Assembly: GCA_017410525.1 (NCBI GenBank)
Contig: JAFQQQ010000001.1
Coordinates: 81,192-145,191 of the forward strand
DNA: 64,000 bases
From: Bacilli bacterium
GTDB lineage: Bacteria; Bacillota_I; Bacilli_A; RF39; UBA660
Reading direction: 5' to 3'
Shown one piece after another: positions 27,377-36,489 of this stretch. Positions within the stretch are counted from its first letter, which is position 1. Every line of letters starts with the position of its first letter. The notes under the pieces were generated by a model that was given only the letters and a program-made list of their open reading frames with translations, was not told the DNA's origin and did no database searches. Made by a program: the position numbers and the translations under genes.

Positions 27377-27441
27377 ATTTTCCCATTAAAACGTAAAATA
27401 TCACCGAAACTATGGGCTATATCACCTTTTTGTGTTATAAT
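27377..27441 (+). promoter_or_regulatory. Operator-promoter region of module 1
   Basis: ATATCACC occurs at 27398-27405 and again at 27419-27426, a 21-bp period that puts both copies on one face of DNA. They lie upstream of an extended -10 (TGT-TATAAT, 27436-27441). AATTTTCCCATTAAA at 27377-27390 is shared with the other two repressor promoters. Likely binding sites of the divergent XRE protein. Confidence 0.55.
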
Positions 27442-27465
27442 GAATAATAGAGAGGAGTAACAAAT

Positions 27466-27519
27466 ATGAAAGATAAAATATATATAGAAAAAATAAATAT
27501 TAAGGAGAAAAGAGAATGA
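27466..27519 (+). CDS. 17-residue leader peptide coupled to the next gene
   Basis: A short ORF (MKDKIYIEKINIKEKRE) begins after GAGAGGAG and ends in ATGA that overlaps the start of the next gene at 27516. The upstream 35 bases and the start MK(D/E) are shared almost exactly with the first gene of module 2 (39404), so the peptide may be the remnant of that gene kept for translational coupling. Confidence 0.5.
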   Translation: MKDKIYIEKINIKEKRE

Positions 27520-27980
27520 GTACTGAATTAATAGCAAAAGCAATTACTGCAATAGCATTTGGTATTGTAGGTGCGATAGTCATTACTCCAATCTTTATCT
27601 TTTTAAGGAAATTATTTTACGGACCTTTTATAAATAAAAAGTTAGTAGAAAAAGCGAAAGCAAAAGGTAATATAGTTACAGCGAGATTAATAAAACATTA
27701 TGACCAATATGATCATAGTGGGCAATTTAGTAGAACAACTGGAAAAGAAATTGGTGTATATGAGTATGAAGTTAATGGTCGCAAGTATAAATTTAGATCA
27801 ATAAGTATTAACAGATTACCACGAGAGATTACACTTTATTATTTAAATAACCCTAGGAAGGCATCATTTGCAAAAGAAATTTATGTAACTGAACGCTCTC
27901 CGTGGTTTAAATCTTTTATGGCAATATGTTTTATATGCTGGTTAATAGCTTTTATATGTTTGATTAATATGAATATTTAG
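27516..27980 (+). CDS. DUF3592-like membrane protein
   Basis: A 154-residue protein with a membrane helix at each end (about residues 8-30 and 130-150) and a central beta-rich domain. The pattern Y-EYEVNGRKYKF ... REITLYYLNNPRKA matches DUF3592-like domains. Paralogues with the same pattern occur at 32488, 34352, 36016 and 36490. KAKAKGN before the domain is also shared with 36490. First full gene of the module 1 operon. Function unknown. Confidence 0.65.
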   Translation: MSTELIAKAITAIAFGIVGAIVITPIFIFLRKLFYGPFINKKLVEKAKAKGNIVTARLIKHYDQYDHSGQFSRTTGKEIGVYEYEVNGRKYKFRSISINRLPREITLYYLNNPRKASFAKEIYVTERSPWFKSFMAICFICWLIAFICLINMNI

Positions 27981-28003
27981 TTTTAATTTGAAGGAGTGAT
28001 AAT

Positions 28004-28939
28004 ATGGATCAAAATAATAATTTTAATACACAGGGGTATAATGGTTTTACAAATAATCAACCGAATACAAATATGAACAACAACTTTTATCAACCACCAG
28101 TAAATAATCAAGCACCAAAGAAGAAACCTAATATAGGTTTAATTGCTGGTATTATTGTGGGAATTATTGCAGTAGGAATTGGAGCATTTTTAATGTTTAA
28201 TAAAAATACTGATAATAATTCTAATGGCGGAACAAATAATTCTAATAGTGGAACAAATAATGTTAATTTATCAATTGATGAGAGTATTTCTAAATACCTA
28301 ACTTGTAATTTAGTTGGTAATGCAATTTATGGTGATAAAGCAAGTTATTCTTATGAGTATATTTTACCTAATTGGAATAGATATACTTTCTTAAAAGACT
28401 ATGAACCAGAGTATATGAATGAACCAGGTAAATTATATAATGTTAAATATGATAAAGAATGTAAGGCAGATAGAAAAGTTGATTCAACAACTGCACAAAC
28501 AAATGATTTTGGTATTTATATTCATTATAGTGTTGATAAATATGCGTCTACTGCTTGGGCAAATATAAAAGAACGTACTACAGGTAATTTATTATATACT
28601 CAGACAGCAGGAAGTCCGACTTTATATGGAAACGATAATGGATATTGGTATGCTTATATGAAAAAAGACACTCAAACATCAACTGGTGAAGAATTAAATG
28701 AACTTCATATAGAGATTAGAAAAGAAGTTGCTAAAATTGAAGATGCAGTGAAAACACCACTTGGTGATACAGTTGTTGGTGATGAATTTCACGCTTTAGA
28801 AATATCAATTGTAATTTCATATCAAAATGAAACAGGTAAGACTAAATTAAATTATTTATTAAATGATTTAAAAGGAATGTTAGAGGAAAAATATAATTTA
28901 GATTTATCTAAATTAACAGTTGATATGATAAAAAAATAG
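28004..28939 (+). CDS. MDQNN-family membrane-anchored protein, ectodomain type 1
   Basis: A 311-residue type II membrane protein. The Asn/Gln-rich N-terminal tail (residues 1-42) and the basic KKKPNI stop put the N-terminus inside; one helix (about 46-66) spans the membrane, then an Asn-rich linker and an extracellular domain of about 220 residues. The ectodomain has two Cys, a TAWANIKERTTGN segment and a C-terminal helix. The N-terminal part is shared by five proteins, the ectodomain is unique here. Function unknown; a surface binding or sensing role is inferred. Confidence 0.65.
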   Translation: MDQNNNFNTQGYNGFTNNQPNTNMNNNFYQPPVNNQAPKKKPNIGLIAGIIVGIIAVGIGAFLMFNKNTDNNSNGGTNNSNSGTNNVNLSIDESISKYLTCNLVGNAIYGDKASYSYEYILPNWNRYTFLKDYEPEYMNEPGKLYNVKYDKECKADRKVDSTTAQTNDFGIYIHYSVDKYASTAWANIKERTTGNLLYTQTAGSPTLYGNDNGYWYAYMKKDTQTSTGEELNELHIEIRKEVAKIEDAVKTPLGDTVVGDEFHALEISIVISYQNETGKTKLNYLLNDLKGMLEEKYNLDLSKLTVDMIKK

Positions 28940-28951
28940 AGAGGTGTAAGT

Positions 28952-30100
28952 ATGGATCAAAATAACAATTTTAATACACAGGGGTATAACAATTTTACAA
29001 ATAATCAATCAAATACAAATATGAACAATAATTTTAATCAACCACCAGTAAATAATCAAGCACCAAGGAAGAAACCTAATATAGGTTTAATTGCTGGTAT
29101 TGTAGGTGCAGTTTTAGTTGTAGGAATAGGTGGAATATTATTATTTAATAAGCCATCAAACGAGCCAAATAATAATATGCAAAATAATGGTGGAACAAAT
29201 AATTCTTCTAATGTTGTATACAATGATAGTTCAAGAAGTATTAATTCTACTTATACATTTGATGAGGCAACAAGTAAATTTGCATTTAAAGAATATGAAA
29301 CAACTTTGATTTTTCAACAAAATAATAATATAAAACTTTCTAGTATAAAGTTAGGTAATATAAGTAATGTTTCTTTTTACTATGAAAATGCTTCTGCTTA
29401 TTATACTTTCAATTTTGAAGAAAGTGGCTCTTCAAGTATTAATGAATTTGTAGAAAATTTTAATAATGGTATTTTAGGTGGTGGAAAAAGACAAACGACT
29501 TTCCAAAATATCAAAATGTTAGAATCAAATGAAGAGTATGCTTTTATTTCTTGTCAAGAATCAGGAAATTCATCTTATAAATATTATTTTGCAAAACAAA
29601 TAGGTGGTAAGGTTTTCTATGCTTATAGTGATCGTCATTTAAATGAATTAGATGACAATAAAAAAACTGAAATGTTAATAGGGTTTAAAGAACTATTTAA
29701 TGCTTTATCTACTGATGATAATAAAGAGCCTTATATAAGTGATAAAATTATAAATGTACCTGTTGTTTTAAACAAACAAATAAAGGATTATAAGTTTATA
29801 GATACTATTCAATTAGTTCATCCTAAAACATCAACTGCTAACTATCGCAATTATATGAAAGGGTCTGTTAATTTATATAGTGCAGATAATAAGAGTCTTG
29901 TAGTTCAATATGATGCAGACAAATTTTATAATAAAGTTGAGTGGAATAAAAATTTAAGTTCAAAAATCAAATATAGTGATGAAGATAATTTCTTTGGAAT
30001 AAAAGATGGAAATAATACTCAAATGTTTAGTATAAGTAAGTCTGAAAATATTGAAACTGAAAACAACTTTAATGAATATTTAAATAAGTTCTTTAATTAA
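28952..30100 (+). CDS. MDQNN-family membrane-anchored protein, ectodomain type 2a
   Basis: A 382-residue protein with the shared Asn-rich tail and membrane anchor, then a linker and an ectodomain of about 300 residues. The ectodomain is related over its whole length to the one at 34842 (shared TFxEAxSKFAFK, YYFAKxIGxKxxYAY, KEPYIxDKIxNVPxVLNKxIK and YxADxxYNKxxW), so these two genes are a true duplicated pair. No known domain is recognised. Start follows AGAGAGGTGTAAG, which differs from the usual upstream segment. Confidence 0.65.
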   Translation: MDQNNNFNTQGYNNFTNNQSNTNMNNNFNQPPVNNQAPRKKPNIGLIAGIVGAVLVVGIGGILLFNKPSNEPNNNMQNNGGTNNSSNVVYNDSSRSINSTYTFDEATSKFAFKEYETTLIFQQNNNIKLSSIKLGNISNVSFYYENASAYYTFNFEESGSSSINEFVENFNNGILGGGKRQTTFQNIKMLESNEEYAFISCQESGNSSYKYYFAKQIGGKVFYAYSDRHLNELDDNKKTEMLIGFKELFNALSTDDNKEPYISDKIINVPVVLNKQIKDYKFIDTIQLVHPKTSTANYRNYMKGSVNLYSADNKSLVVQYDADKFYNKVEWNKNLSSKIKYSDEDNFFGIKDGNNTQMFSISKSENIETENNFNEYLNKFFN

Positions 30101-30118
30101 AAAAGAGAGGTAGAGATT

Positions 30119-30880
30119 ATGAAAAATAAAATATTATTTAGTTTATTATGTGCTGGTCTTGTTTTAGGACTTGCGACAGGTTGTGGAAATAAAACTAATA
30201 ATGAAAATAATAATAACAATAATATACAAAACAATGGTGGAACAAATCATAATAATCAAGAAAATAAATTAAAATTTACAGAAGAGTATACATATTTTGG
30301 TTTTACATTCTATTATCCTAATGAATTAGCTACGGCACAAAATAATCATACGGGATATTTATTAAATGATTATGTTAGCAATTTTTATGGTGGTGCTTAT
30401 ATAAGCAAACAAAAATATGAAGGTAATGCAGGAACTACTTATTATATGACTGCAATATCTAGTCCATTTGCTCAAATGACTAATGCAGAAGTTAAGAATG
30501 AAAATATAACATTAGATAATATTGTTGAAAAGAGCAAAGAAAAATTAATAAAATCATTTGGTTATTATAGTACTCTTATGGGTGATCCAAAGGGTAATCA
30601 AGTTTATAGTGGCGATTTAAATCAGGTTATTTCTAAACAAGAAAAGATAACTATAAATGGAATAGATATGGTTAAAGTAGAAGGGTACTTTGAGGACACT
30701 AATAGGAATTTAATAGGGCAAGAAAAGTTTGTTGCTTATTATATGATTGCTAATATCAAAGATACAGATGGTAGTATTGTTAACTTACCAGTATATTATT
30801 TAGGATTTGGGGTTGATTCTGATTATAGTGAAGTAAAATCTTATATGGAAGAATCAATAAAATATATTAAAAAAAATTAG
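30119..30880 (+). CDS. Lipoprotein, YYP-type domain
   Basis: A 253-residue lipoprotein. The signal peptide (MKNKILFSLLCAGLVLGLATGC) ends in a lipobox-like LATGC, so Cys22 would be lipidated. After an Asn-rich linker comes one domain (FGFTFYYPNEL ... NGIDMVKVEGYF ... FVAYYMIANI ... LPVYYLGFGV) that is also found, shorter, in the lipoprotein at 31585. GAGGTAGAGATT precedes the start. Family not recognised. Confidence 0.7.
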   Translation: MKNKILFSLLCAGLVLGLATGCGNKTNNENNNNNNIQNNGGTNHNNQENKLKFTEEYTYFGFTFYYPNELATAQNNHTGYLLNDYVSNFYGGAYISKQKYEGNAGTTYYMTAISSPFAQMTNAEVKNENITLDNIVEKSKEKLIKSFGYYSTLMGDPKGNQVYSGDLNQVISKQEKITINGIDMVKVEGYFEDTNRNLIGQEKFVAYYMIANIKDTDGSIVNLPVYYLGFGVDSDYSEVKSYMEESIKYIKKN

Positions 30881-30889
30881 GGTGATATG

Positions 30890-31561
30890 ATGAAAAAAAT
30901 ATTATTAAGTTTGTTATGTGGAGTAATGATTTTAGGAGTTGCAGTAGGTTGTAGTAATTCAAATAAAAATAGTGATGATAATCAAGGCAACAATCAATCT
31001 AGTGGATGGAATGATTATACATTTTATATAAATGACTATAAAATAGAATTACCAATGAAGTTTAGTGAGTTTAATAAATTAATTACTCAAAATAGTGATT
31101 ATGAATTAGGAAAATCAGAAAAATTTTATAATGGATCTGGAATTGATGATGATAAATTAATTTCAGGTGAAAGAGAAGAATTTTACTATTTAAATCAATA
31201 TGGTGATACAATTTTTGAACAATATTATTTATATTTCACTTTACAAAATGAAACAGATGCAACTTTACCTAACGAAGATTGTACAGTTGTTGGAGTAAGA
31301 GTTGGTAATTTAACTGATCCAATTACGTATTTTGATAAAAATATTAAATTTACTTCTAAAAAATTATATACAGGTATAGAAATGACAGAAGATAAATTAG
31401 TAAAAACATTTGGTAAGTATGATGATTTTAGTGCTTCCACATATAGGTATGATAAATTTGAATATGGAATGAGTACAAATTATTCATTTCAAATTTCTAC
31501 TAAAAATGATGTGATTTCTCAATTAGAAATAAGTTGGATCGACAAAACAAGAGATGAATAG
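30890..31561 (+). CDS. Lipoprotein of unknown family
   Basis: A 223-residue lipoprotein with signal peptide MKKILLSLLCGVMILGVAVGC (lipidated Cys near 21) and a Ser/Asn-rich linker. The mature domain begins YTFYINDYKIELPMKFSEF and ends with EMTEDKLVKTFGKYDD, a pattern of a small periplasmic-type alpha/beta domain also hinted at in the C-terminal part of 37004. Two ATGs stand in tandem; the GGGTGAT-to-ATG spacing used by many genes here supports the second one, 30890. Confidence 0.65.
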   Translation: MKKILLSLLCGVMILGVAVGCSNSNKNSDDNQGNNQSSGWNDYTFYINDYKIELPMKFSEFNKLITQNSDYELGKSEKFYNGSGIDDDKLISGEREEFYYLNQYGDTIFEQYYLYFTLQNETDATLPNEDCTVVGVRVGNLTDPITYFDKNIKFTSKKLYTGIEMTEDKLVKTFGKYDDFSASTYRYDKFEYGMSTNYSFQISTKNDVISQLEISWIDKTRDE

Positions 31562-31584
31562 TAATCAGAGTGAGGTGAAAAGTA

Positions 31585-32208
31585 ATGAAAAAAATATTAT
31601 TAAGTATATTATGTGCAATAATGATTGTAGGTCTTGCTGGATGTGGTAATTCTAATAATACTGATTTAACTGAAAATAATGATAATTTAAATAATTCAGA
31701 AAATCAAAATAGTAAAACTGATTTTTCTAATAAATTAACATTTATGGGTTACGATATTAGCTATCCAAGTGATGCAGGAAAAAATTCATCAGATTATGGT
31801 AATTTGCTTGGAACAAGTGAATATATCGTAATTGTTGAAGCACCATCAACTGCTGGGATATTAAAAGAAGTGTCTAATATAAATGACGCTCCAAAAGTAG
31901 TAGAAGAATATGTGCTTTCAACATTAGAACATAAAGTTCGTTCGCTTTTTAATTTTGATAGTACAGAGCAAATAACTGAAAAAACAACTAAAACAACTAA
32001 AAATGGAATAGAAATGCTTCGTGCAGAAGGTGTATTTAAAAATACTAGAGATAATACAGAAGTTGAATTTGTGGCTTATTATTTATTAGCAGGAGATAAT
32101 GGTAATATGCCAGTATATCTTGTTGGTATACCAATGAAGGATTCTACAATTTCTATTAAAAACATAATGGATGAAATGTCATCACATATTACGAAGTATA
32201 AAGGTTAG
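31585..32208 (+). CDS. Lipoprotein, YYP-type domain (paralogue of 30119)
   Basis: A 207-residue lipoprotein with a good lipobox (GLAGC) after MKKILLSILCAIMIV. The mature domain repeats the pattern of the protein at 30119 (LTFMGYDISYPSDAG, NGIEMLRAEGVF, FVAYYLLAG, MPVYLVGIP). The two are therefore diverged paralogues separated by one unrelated lipoprotein gene. GAGGTGAAAAGTA is the ribosome site. Confidence 0.7.
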   Translation: MKKILLSILCAIMIVGLAGCGNSNNTDLTENNDNLNNSENQNSKTDFSNKLTFMGYDISYPSDAGKNSSDYGNLLGTSEYIVIVEAPSTAGILKEVSNINDAPKVVEEYVLSTLEHKVRSLFNFDSTEQITEKTTKTTKNGIEMLRAEGVFKNTRDNTEVEFVAYYLLAGDNGNMPVYLVGIPMKDSTISIKNIMDEMSSHITKYKG

Positions 32209-32218
32209 GAGTGATAAT

Positions 32219-32491
32219 ATGAAGTCATTTAGATATGAATTTACTATGGAAGAATTAAAGTACTATCTTTTTAATAAAAAGAAATGTCCTAAATGTCAAA
32301 ATAAGATGATAAAATCAAAAGGATATGAACTTGTAGATGGGTCAATTTTTAATTCTGCTTCTACACCTCTATATATTCAAGGTAGAGATAAAGTTAAACA
32401 TTATCATTACTTATTTAATTGTTCTAAATGTGGATTTCAATATACATTAAAAGAATTAGTACAAAAAAATAAAGGAAGTGATAAAAGATGA
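32219..32491 (+). CDS. Small zinc-ribbon protein
   Basis: A 90-residue soluble protein with two CxxC knuckles (KKKCPKCQNKM near residue 24 and NCSKCGFQY near residue 69), the pattern of a single zinc ribbon. It starts at 32219 after GGAGTGATAAT, the same upstream sequence as the MDQNN genes; a longer frame from 32171 overlaps the previous gene. Its last codons overlap the next gene by ATGA. It may regulate or help fold products of the operon, but no partner is shown. Confidence 0.65.
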   Translation: MKSFRYEFTMEELKYYLFNKKKCPKCQNKMIKSKGYELVDGSIFNSASTPLYIQGRDKVKHYHYLFNCSKCGFQYTLKELVQKNKGSDKR

Positions 32492-32919
32492 ATTTTCCTA
32501 TTTTAATATTTATCGGAATAATACTTTTAATAATGGGAGTTGTGTTTATTGGTGTATCTATCACAATAAAAAAACATTATGAAAAATTATATAATAATTG
32601 CACAGAATCTACCATTGGTAAATTTGATAAAGTATCTGAAAGATTAGGGTTAAATGATACAAATGATATGAGAAGCTACTATCCTATTTTTAAATATAAT
32701 GTTAAAGGAAAAGATTATTATTGTAAAGGGAATAAAGGTGCTTATCATATAAAAGATGTAGATATAAAAGACATAACAATTTATTATAATCCTAATAATC
32801 CTAATGAATCGTATACAAACAAAAAAACAAATAATACAATAATAAATGTTTTTAAATTGTTAGGAATTATATTTGTAGTAATTGGATTATGTTTAATAGT
32901 TTTAAAATTAATAGTTTAA
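32488..32919 (+). CDS. DUF3592-like membrane protein
   Basis: A 143-residue protein with N-terminal (residues 3-25) and C-terminal (about 118-140) membrane helices around a DUF3592-like domain (YYPIFKYNVKGKDYYCKGNKG ... DITIYYNPNNPNESY). Second of five such proteins in the array. It is coupled to the zinc-ribbon gene by ATGA overlap. Function unknown. Confidence 0.68.
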   Translation: MNFPILIFIGIILLIMGVVFIGVSITIKKHYEKLYNNCTESTIGKFDKVSERLGLNDTNDMRSYYPIFKYNVKGKDYYCKGNKGAYHIKDVDIKDITIYYNPNNPNESYTNKKTNNTIINVFKLLGIIFVVIGLCLIVLKLIV

Positions 32920-32939
32920 ATAGAAAGAAAGGAAAAATT

Positions 32940-33533
32940 ATGAAGAAAAAAATATTATTAAGTATATTTTGTTGCCTATCTATTCTGTTGGTGGTAACTG
33001 GTTGTGGCACACAAAAACCAAAATTAATTGATGAAAAATCGGTTTTAAATTATTTAAAAGATACTTACCCTAATGAAACTTTTGAAATAATTAGTAATGA
33101 AGAAATTGATATTACTCATAGTAATTGTGGAGATGATACATTTGTGGGTAATTCTTGGTTAGTAAAATCAAATAATACAGGCATAGAATTTAATGTAGAA
33201 GATTCTTATAACTTTAATTCTATCTATTGTGAATTTGGAATAAAGAATGATTATGTTTCGACTGCATTAGAAGAAAAATCTAAATTAAACACTTTTAACA
33301 AATTACATATTTCTTATAATTCAATTGAAGTATATGAAAAAGAATTTTATAGTAGAGCTGAAATGGTAGATGCGCTATATAATGCGATTAGTGAGTTAAA
33401 AAATGAAGCTCCATTTAAATATGGTACTAATATAAATGTTTATATTAATTTGAAAGATGAAGAAAACTATAAATTCCTTTATTTTGATAAAATTTCAAGT
33501 AAAGAATATATTACTAATATTTTAGATAATTAA
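32940..33533 (+). CDS. Lipoprotein of unknown family
   Basis: A 197-residue lipoprotein. Signal peptide MKKKILLSIFCCLSILLVVTGC, lipidated Cys near 22. The mature part is one alpha/beta domain with two further Cys (SNCGDDTFV and IYCEFG) that could form a disulfide. The start at 32940 follows AAAGAAAGGAAAAATT; the longer frame from 32889 lies in the previous gene. Family not recognised. Confidence 0.68.
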   Translation: MKKKILLSIFCCLSILLVVTGCGTQKPKLIDEKSVLNYLKDTYPNETFEIISNEEIDITHSNCGDDTFVGNSWLVKSNNTGIEFNVEDSYNFNSIYCEFGIKNDYVSTALEEKSKLNTFNKLHISYNSIEVYEKEFYSRAEMVDALYNAISELKNEAPFKYGTNINVYINLKDEENYKFLYFDKISSKEYITNILDN

Positions 33534-33559
33534 TAAAAAACAAAAAAAGGAGTGATAAT

Positions 33560-34342
33560 ATGGATCAAAACAATAATTTTAATATGCAGGGGTATAATGG
33601 TTTTACAAATAATCAACCGAATACAAATATGAATAACAATTTTAATCAACCACCAGTAAATAATCAATCACCAAAGAAGAAATTTAATATGGGTTTAATT
33701 GTTGGTATTGGTGTTGTTGCAATAGTTGCTGTTGTGGGCATTGTTTTTGGTAGTAAATTATTTTTAAATAGTGGTAATAATAGTACAGATAATAGTAATG
33801 ATAATATAAATAATAATGTACAAAATAATGATATCAGTAACGATTCTACTATAAATTATGATGAATTAATGAAAATGCAAATTATTATTAATGGTAATGA
33901 GATATTTTTGAATAAAACTACTATTGATGATTTTCTAGAAAGTAGCAAATGGGAAAATTATGAAGAATCATCATTTTCAACAGAAGTAAACAAAGCAATT
34001 GTTTTAAAAGATGGTGTTAATGAAATAACATTGACTTATTTAAAATCAAATAATGTAATTTTCCAAGTTACAACCAACTCAGATTTTGATAATAATGTAA
34101 CAAAAATACAATATAAGGATTCATACATAGGTACTTTGAATATAGGAGATAATATATTAGAAGAACAATTAAAGGAAAAGTACATAATAAATAAAACAAA
34201 TTATCGTTTTGATATAAGAAGAACTAATCCATCAGACCTTATTATTTTATATGAAAAATCTTCGCCAATTGTATTGAATTATTTGTATCATGATGAAGAA
34301 TATAATTTAACAGGTTTTTCTGCTTGGTGGTATATTTATTAG
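33560..34342 (+). CDS. MDQNN-family membrane-anchored protein, ectodomain type 3
   Basis: A 260-residue protein with the shared tail (MDQNNNFNMQGYN, then QPPVNNQSPKKK) and one membrane helix (about 46-66). An Asn/Asp-rich linker leads to a short ectodomain (residues about 100-260) without Cys: IIINGNEIFLNKTTIDDFL, SYIGTLNIGDNILEEQLKEKY. The domain starts like that of the lipoprotein at 30890 (a short strand naming INxxxIxLxxxxxxF), so a distant relation is possible. Function unknown. Confidence 0.65.
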   Translation: MDQNNNFNMQGYNGFTNNQPNTNMNNNFNQPPVNNQSPKKKFNMGLIVGIGVVAIVAVVGIVFGSKLFLNSGNNSTDNSNDNINNNVQNNDISNDSTINYDELMKMQIIINGNEIFLNKTTIDDFLESSKWENYEESSFSTEVNKAIVLKDGVNEITLTYLKSNNVIFQVTTNSDFDNNVTKIQYKDSYIGTLNIGDNILEEQLKEKYIINKTNYRFDIRRTNPSDLIILYEKSSPIVLNYLYHDEEYNLTGFSAWWYIY

Positions 34343-34351
34343 AGGTATAAG

Positions 34352-34828
34352 ATGGAAAATGAAATAACATTAAAAGAAGCTTGGGAACAAATACTAGATT
34401 ATGATCCATCTTTATGGTTTGGGTTGATAGGTGCTATTGTTGTTTTTGTAATTGAAATTATTTTGGTAAAGAAAAAAATAATATTTAATGGTTTTGAAAA
34501 GAAAGTAAAAGAAGCACAGAAAGATGGTAGAGTTTTAAATGCAACAAGAATTAGTTGTAGATATGAAAATAGAAATCCAGGAACTAAAACTATCAATAGG
34601 ATATATATAGCACATTACCAATATGAATTGAATGGAAAAACAGAAAAATATCAAGTGGTTTCTACTAGTATGGAGCCACCTCGTACTATATCTTTATATT
34701 ATGAAAAAAATTCTAATAAAGTATTTAGTAAATATGGAAAGAAGAGTAATCCATTAATAGTGTTAATATATATAATACCTATATTGGTAGCATATTTTAT
34801 TATGAAAATATTGGGATTTCATTTTTAA
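34352..34828 (+). CDS. DUF3592-like membrane protein
   Basis: A 158-residue protein that begins MENEITLKEAWEQ, almost the same as the paralogue at 36490. One membrane helix precedes and one follows the DUF3592-like core (IYIAHYQYELNGKTEKYQV ... PPRTISLYYEKNSNKVF). Its short start segment before the first helix would face the cytoplasm. It sits ten bases after the MDQNN gene at 33560, so the two are one transcription unit. Confidence 0.68.
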   Translation: MENEITLKEAWEQILDYDPSLWFGLIGAIVVFVIEIILVKKKIIFNGFEKKVKEAQKDGRVLNATRISCRYENRNPGTKTINRIYIAHYQYELNGKTEKYQVVSTSMEPPRTISLYYEKNSNKVFSKYGKKSNPLIVLIYIIPILVAYFIMKILGFHF

Positions 34829-34841
34829 AAGGAGTGATAAT

Positions 34842-36005
34842 ATGGATCAAAATAATAATTTTAATACACAAGGGTATAACAATTTTACAAATAATCAATC
34901 AAATACAAATATGAACAATAATTTTTATCAACCACCAATAAATAATCAACCACCAAAGAAGAAACCTAATATAGGCTTAATTGCTGGAATTGTTGTTGTT
35001 GCAATAGTTGCTATTGTAGGCGTTGTTTTTGGTGGCAAACTTTTATCAGATAACGATACAAATAATTCTACTGGTGGATCTTCTAATAATGAAAAAGTAG
35101 ATGTTGTATATTATGATAACTCTAGAGAATTAAAAGATAGTTATACATTTAAAGAAGCGGTAAGTAAGTTTGCATTTAAAGTAAATGAAAGCACACTTAT
35201 ATTTGAAGAAAATGATAAAACAACTTTAGAACATATTATGCAAGAAGAAACAAAACACAATGATTTATGGAATGCTCAATTTGAATATAAACAAGATATT
35301 TATACTTCAGTAGGACAAATATATGTAGGTGAAAGTAGTGCAACAACATTAGAAGAATTTGTAAATAATTTTAAAGTTGGTAAATTAAGTGAAAATACTA
35401 CTTGGGAAGTAGAAAATGTAAATATAGTTGAGGCAAATAATGACTATGTTTTTGCATCTTGGACTAATAAAGGTTTAGTAACAAATTATGAATACTATTT
35501 TGCTAAAAAAATTGGAAGTAAAATTTATTATGCTTATAATAGTTCAGTTGTTTCTTATAATGATACAAAGTTTGCTTTATTGCTACCACAATTTAAAGAG
35601 TTTTTTACTTGTTTAAAAGAGGATGATGGCAAGGAACCATACATATACGACAAAATAATGAATGTGCCTATTGTTTTAAATAAGAGAATAAAAAATATTG
35701 ATTATATCTATGGAATAATAAATAGTGATACAGGTTATATAGATGGCTCAGTTAGTTTGAATAAAGAAGATACTACTGACTTTATTACTATAGAATATGG
35801 TGCAGATGGTTATTATAATAAAATTGATTGGGCAAAAAAATTAGATTCTAATATTCAATATATGAGAGAAGATAGTGAGAACTTTTATGGAATAAAAGAT
35901 AATGGAGTTGTTCAAATAATTCAAATTCAAAATTATAATGATGATGAAGTTAAAAATCTTGACGAACTTAATGGTTTTATGAAAGCGTATTTAACAAATA
36001 AATAA
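34842..36005 (+). CDS. MDQNN-family membrane-anchored protein, ectodomain type 2b
   Basis: A 387-residue protein: shared Asn-rich tail, KKKPNIGLIAGI, one membrane helix, Asn/Ser linker and an ectodomain of about 300 residues that is related end to end to the one at 28952. The pair has diverged more in the first half of the ectodomain than in its KEPYIxDK and YNKxxW segments. Start follows AAAGGAGTGATAAT. Unknown function. Confidence 0.66.
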   Translation: MDQNNNFNTQGYNNFTNNQSNTNMNNNFYQPPINNQPPKKKPNIGLIAGIVVVAIVAIVGVVFGGKLLSDNDTNNSTGGSSNNEKVDVVYYDNSRELKDSYTFKEAVSKFAFKVNESTLIFEENDKTTLEHIMQEETKHNDLWNAQFEYKQDIYTSVGQIYVGESSATTLEEFVNNFKVGKLSENTTWEVENVNIVEANNDYVFASWTNKGLVTNYEYYFAKKIGSKIYYAYNSSVVSYNDTKFALLLPQFKEFFTCLKEDDGKEPYIYDKIMNVPIVLNKRIKNIDYIYGIINSDTGYIDGSVSLNKEDTTDFITIEYGADGYYNKIDWAKKLDSNIQYMREDSENFYGIKDNGVVQIIQIQNYNDDEVKNLDELNGFMKAYLTNK

Positions 36006-36015
36006 GGATAGTATT

Positions 36016-36474
36016 ATGGATAGTTTTAAACAATTTCAAGAATTAATTTCAAATATAAATATTGATCCAGTAATAGCAATAGGTGTAATAGTAATTATTG
36101 CAACATTTATAATAGAGTTTGTTTTAGTCAGTAAAGGATATTTGAATTTTGGGAACAGTAAAAAGAAACTAGATAAAGCAGTAAAATTAAATCATCAAAT
36201 AAAAGCTAAAAGAATTTCTTATTATGATGATGATGTAACTGGTACTCAAGTTGATTCATGGTATCATGCTAAATATGAGTATACATTAAATAATAAGAAA
36301 AAAATATATAGATATTTAAGTAGAAAGCAACCACCATTAATATTGAATTTATATTATGTTAATAATCCACGTAAGGTATTTCATTATGAAGATAAAAAAT
36401 CATCTATATTAGATTTATTAATATATATTATTCCTTTTGCTTTGGGAATACTTATTATTAATTTATTAAAGTAA
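36016..36474 (+). CDS. DUF3592-like membrane protein
   Basis: A 152-residue protein with two membrane helices (about 17-38 and 129-150) and the DUF3592-like pattern (WYHAKYEYTLNNKKKIYRYL ... PPLILNLYYVNNPRKVF). It is followed after 15 bases by another member, 36490. The pairs MDQNN gene plus DUF3592 gene recur in the array (33560/34352, 34842/36016), which suggests that the products act together in the membrane. Confidence 0.66.
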   Translation: MDSFKQFQELISNINIDPVIAIGVIVIIATFIIEFVLVSKGYLNFGNSKKKLDKAVKLNHQIKAKRISYYDDDVTGTQVDSWYHAKYEYTLNNKKKIYRYLSRKQPPLILNLYYVNNPRKVFHYEDKKSSILDLLIYIIPFALGILIINLLK

Positions 36475-36489
36475 AATAAGAGGTGTAAA

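Noticed and set aside
27266..27460. Plus-strand frame opposite the first XRE gene
   Set aside because: Runs through the operator-promoter region and has no start signals.
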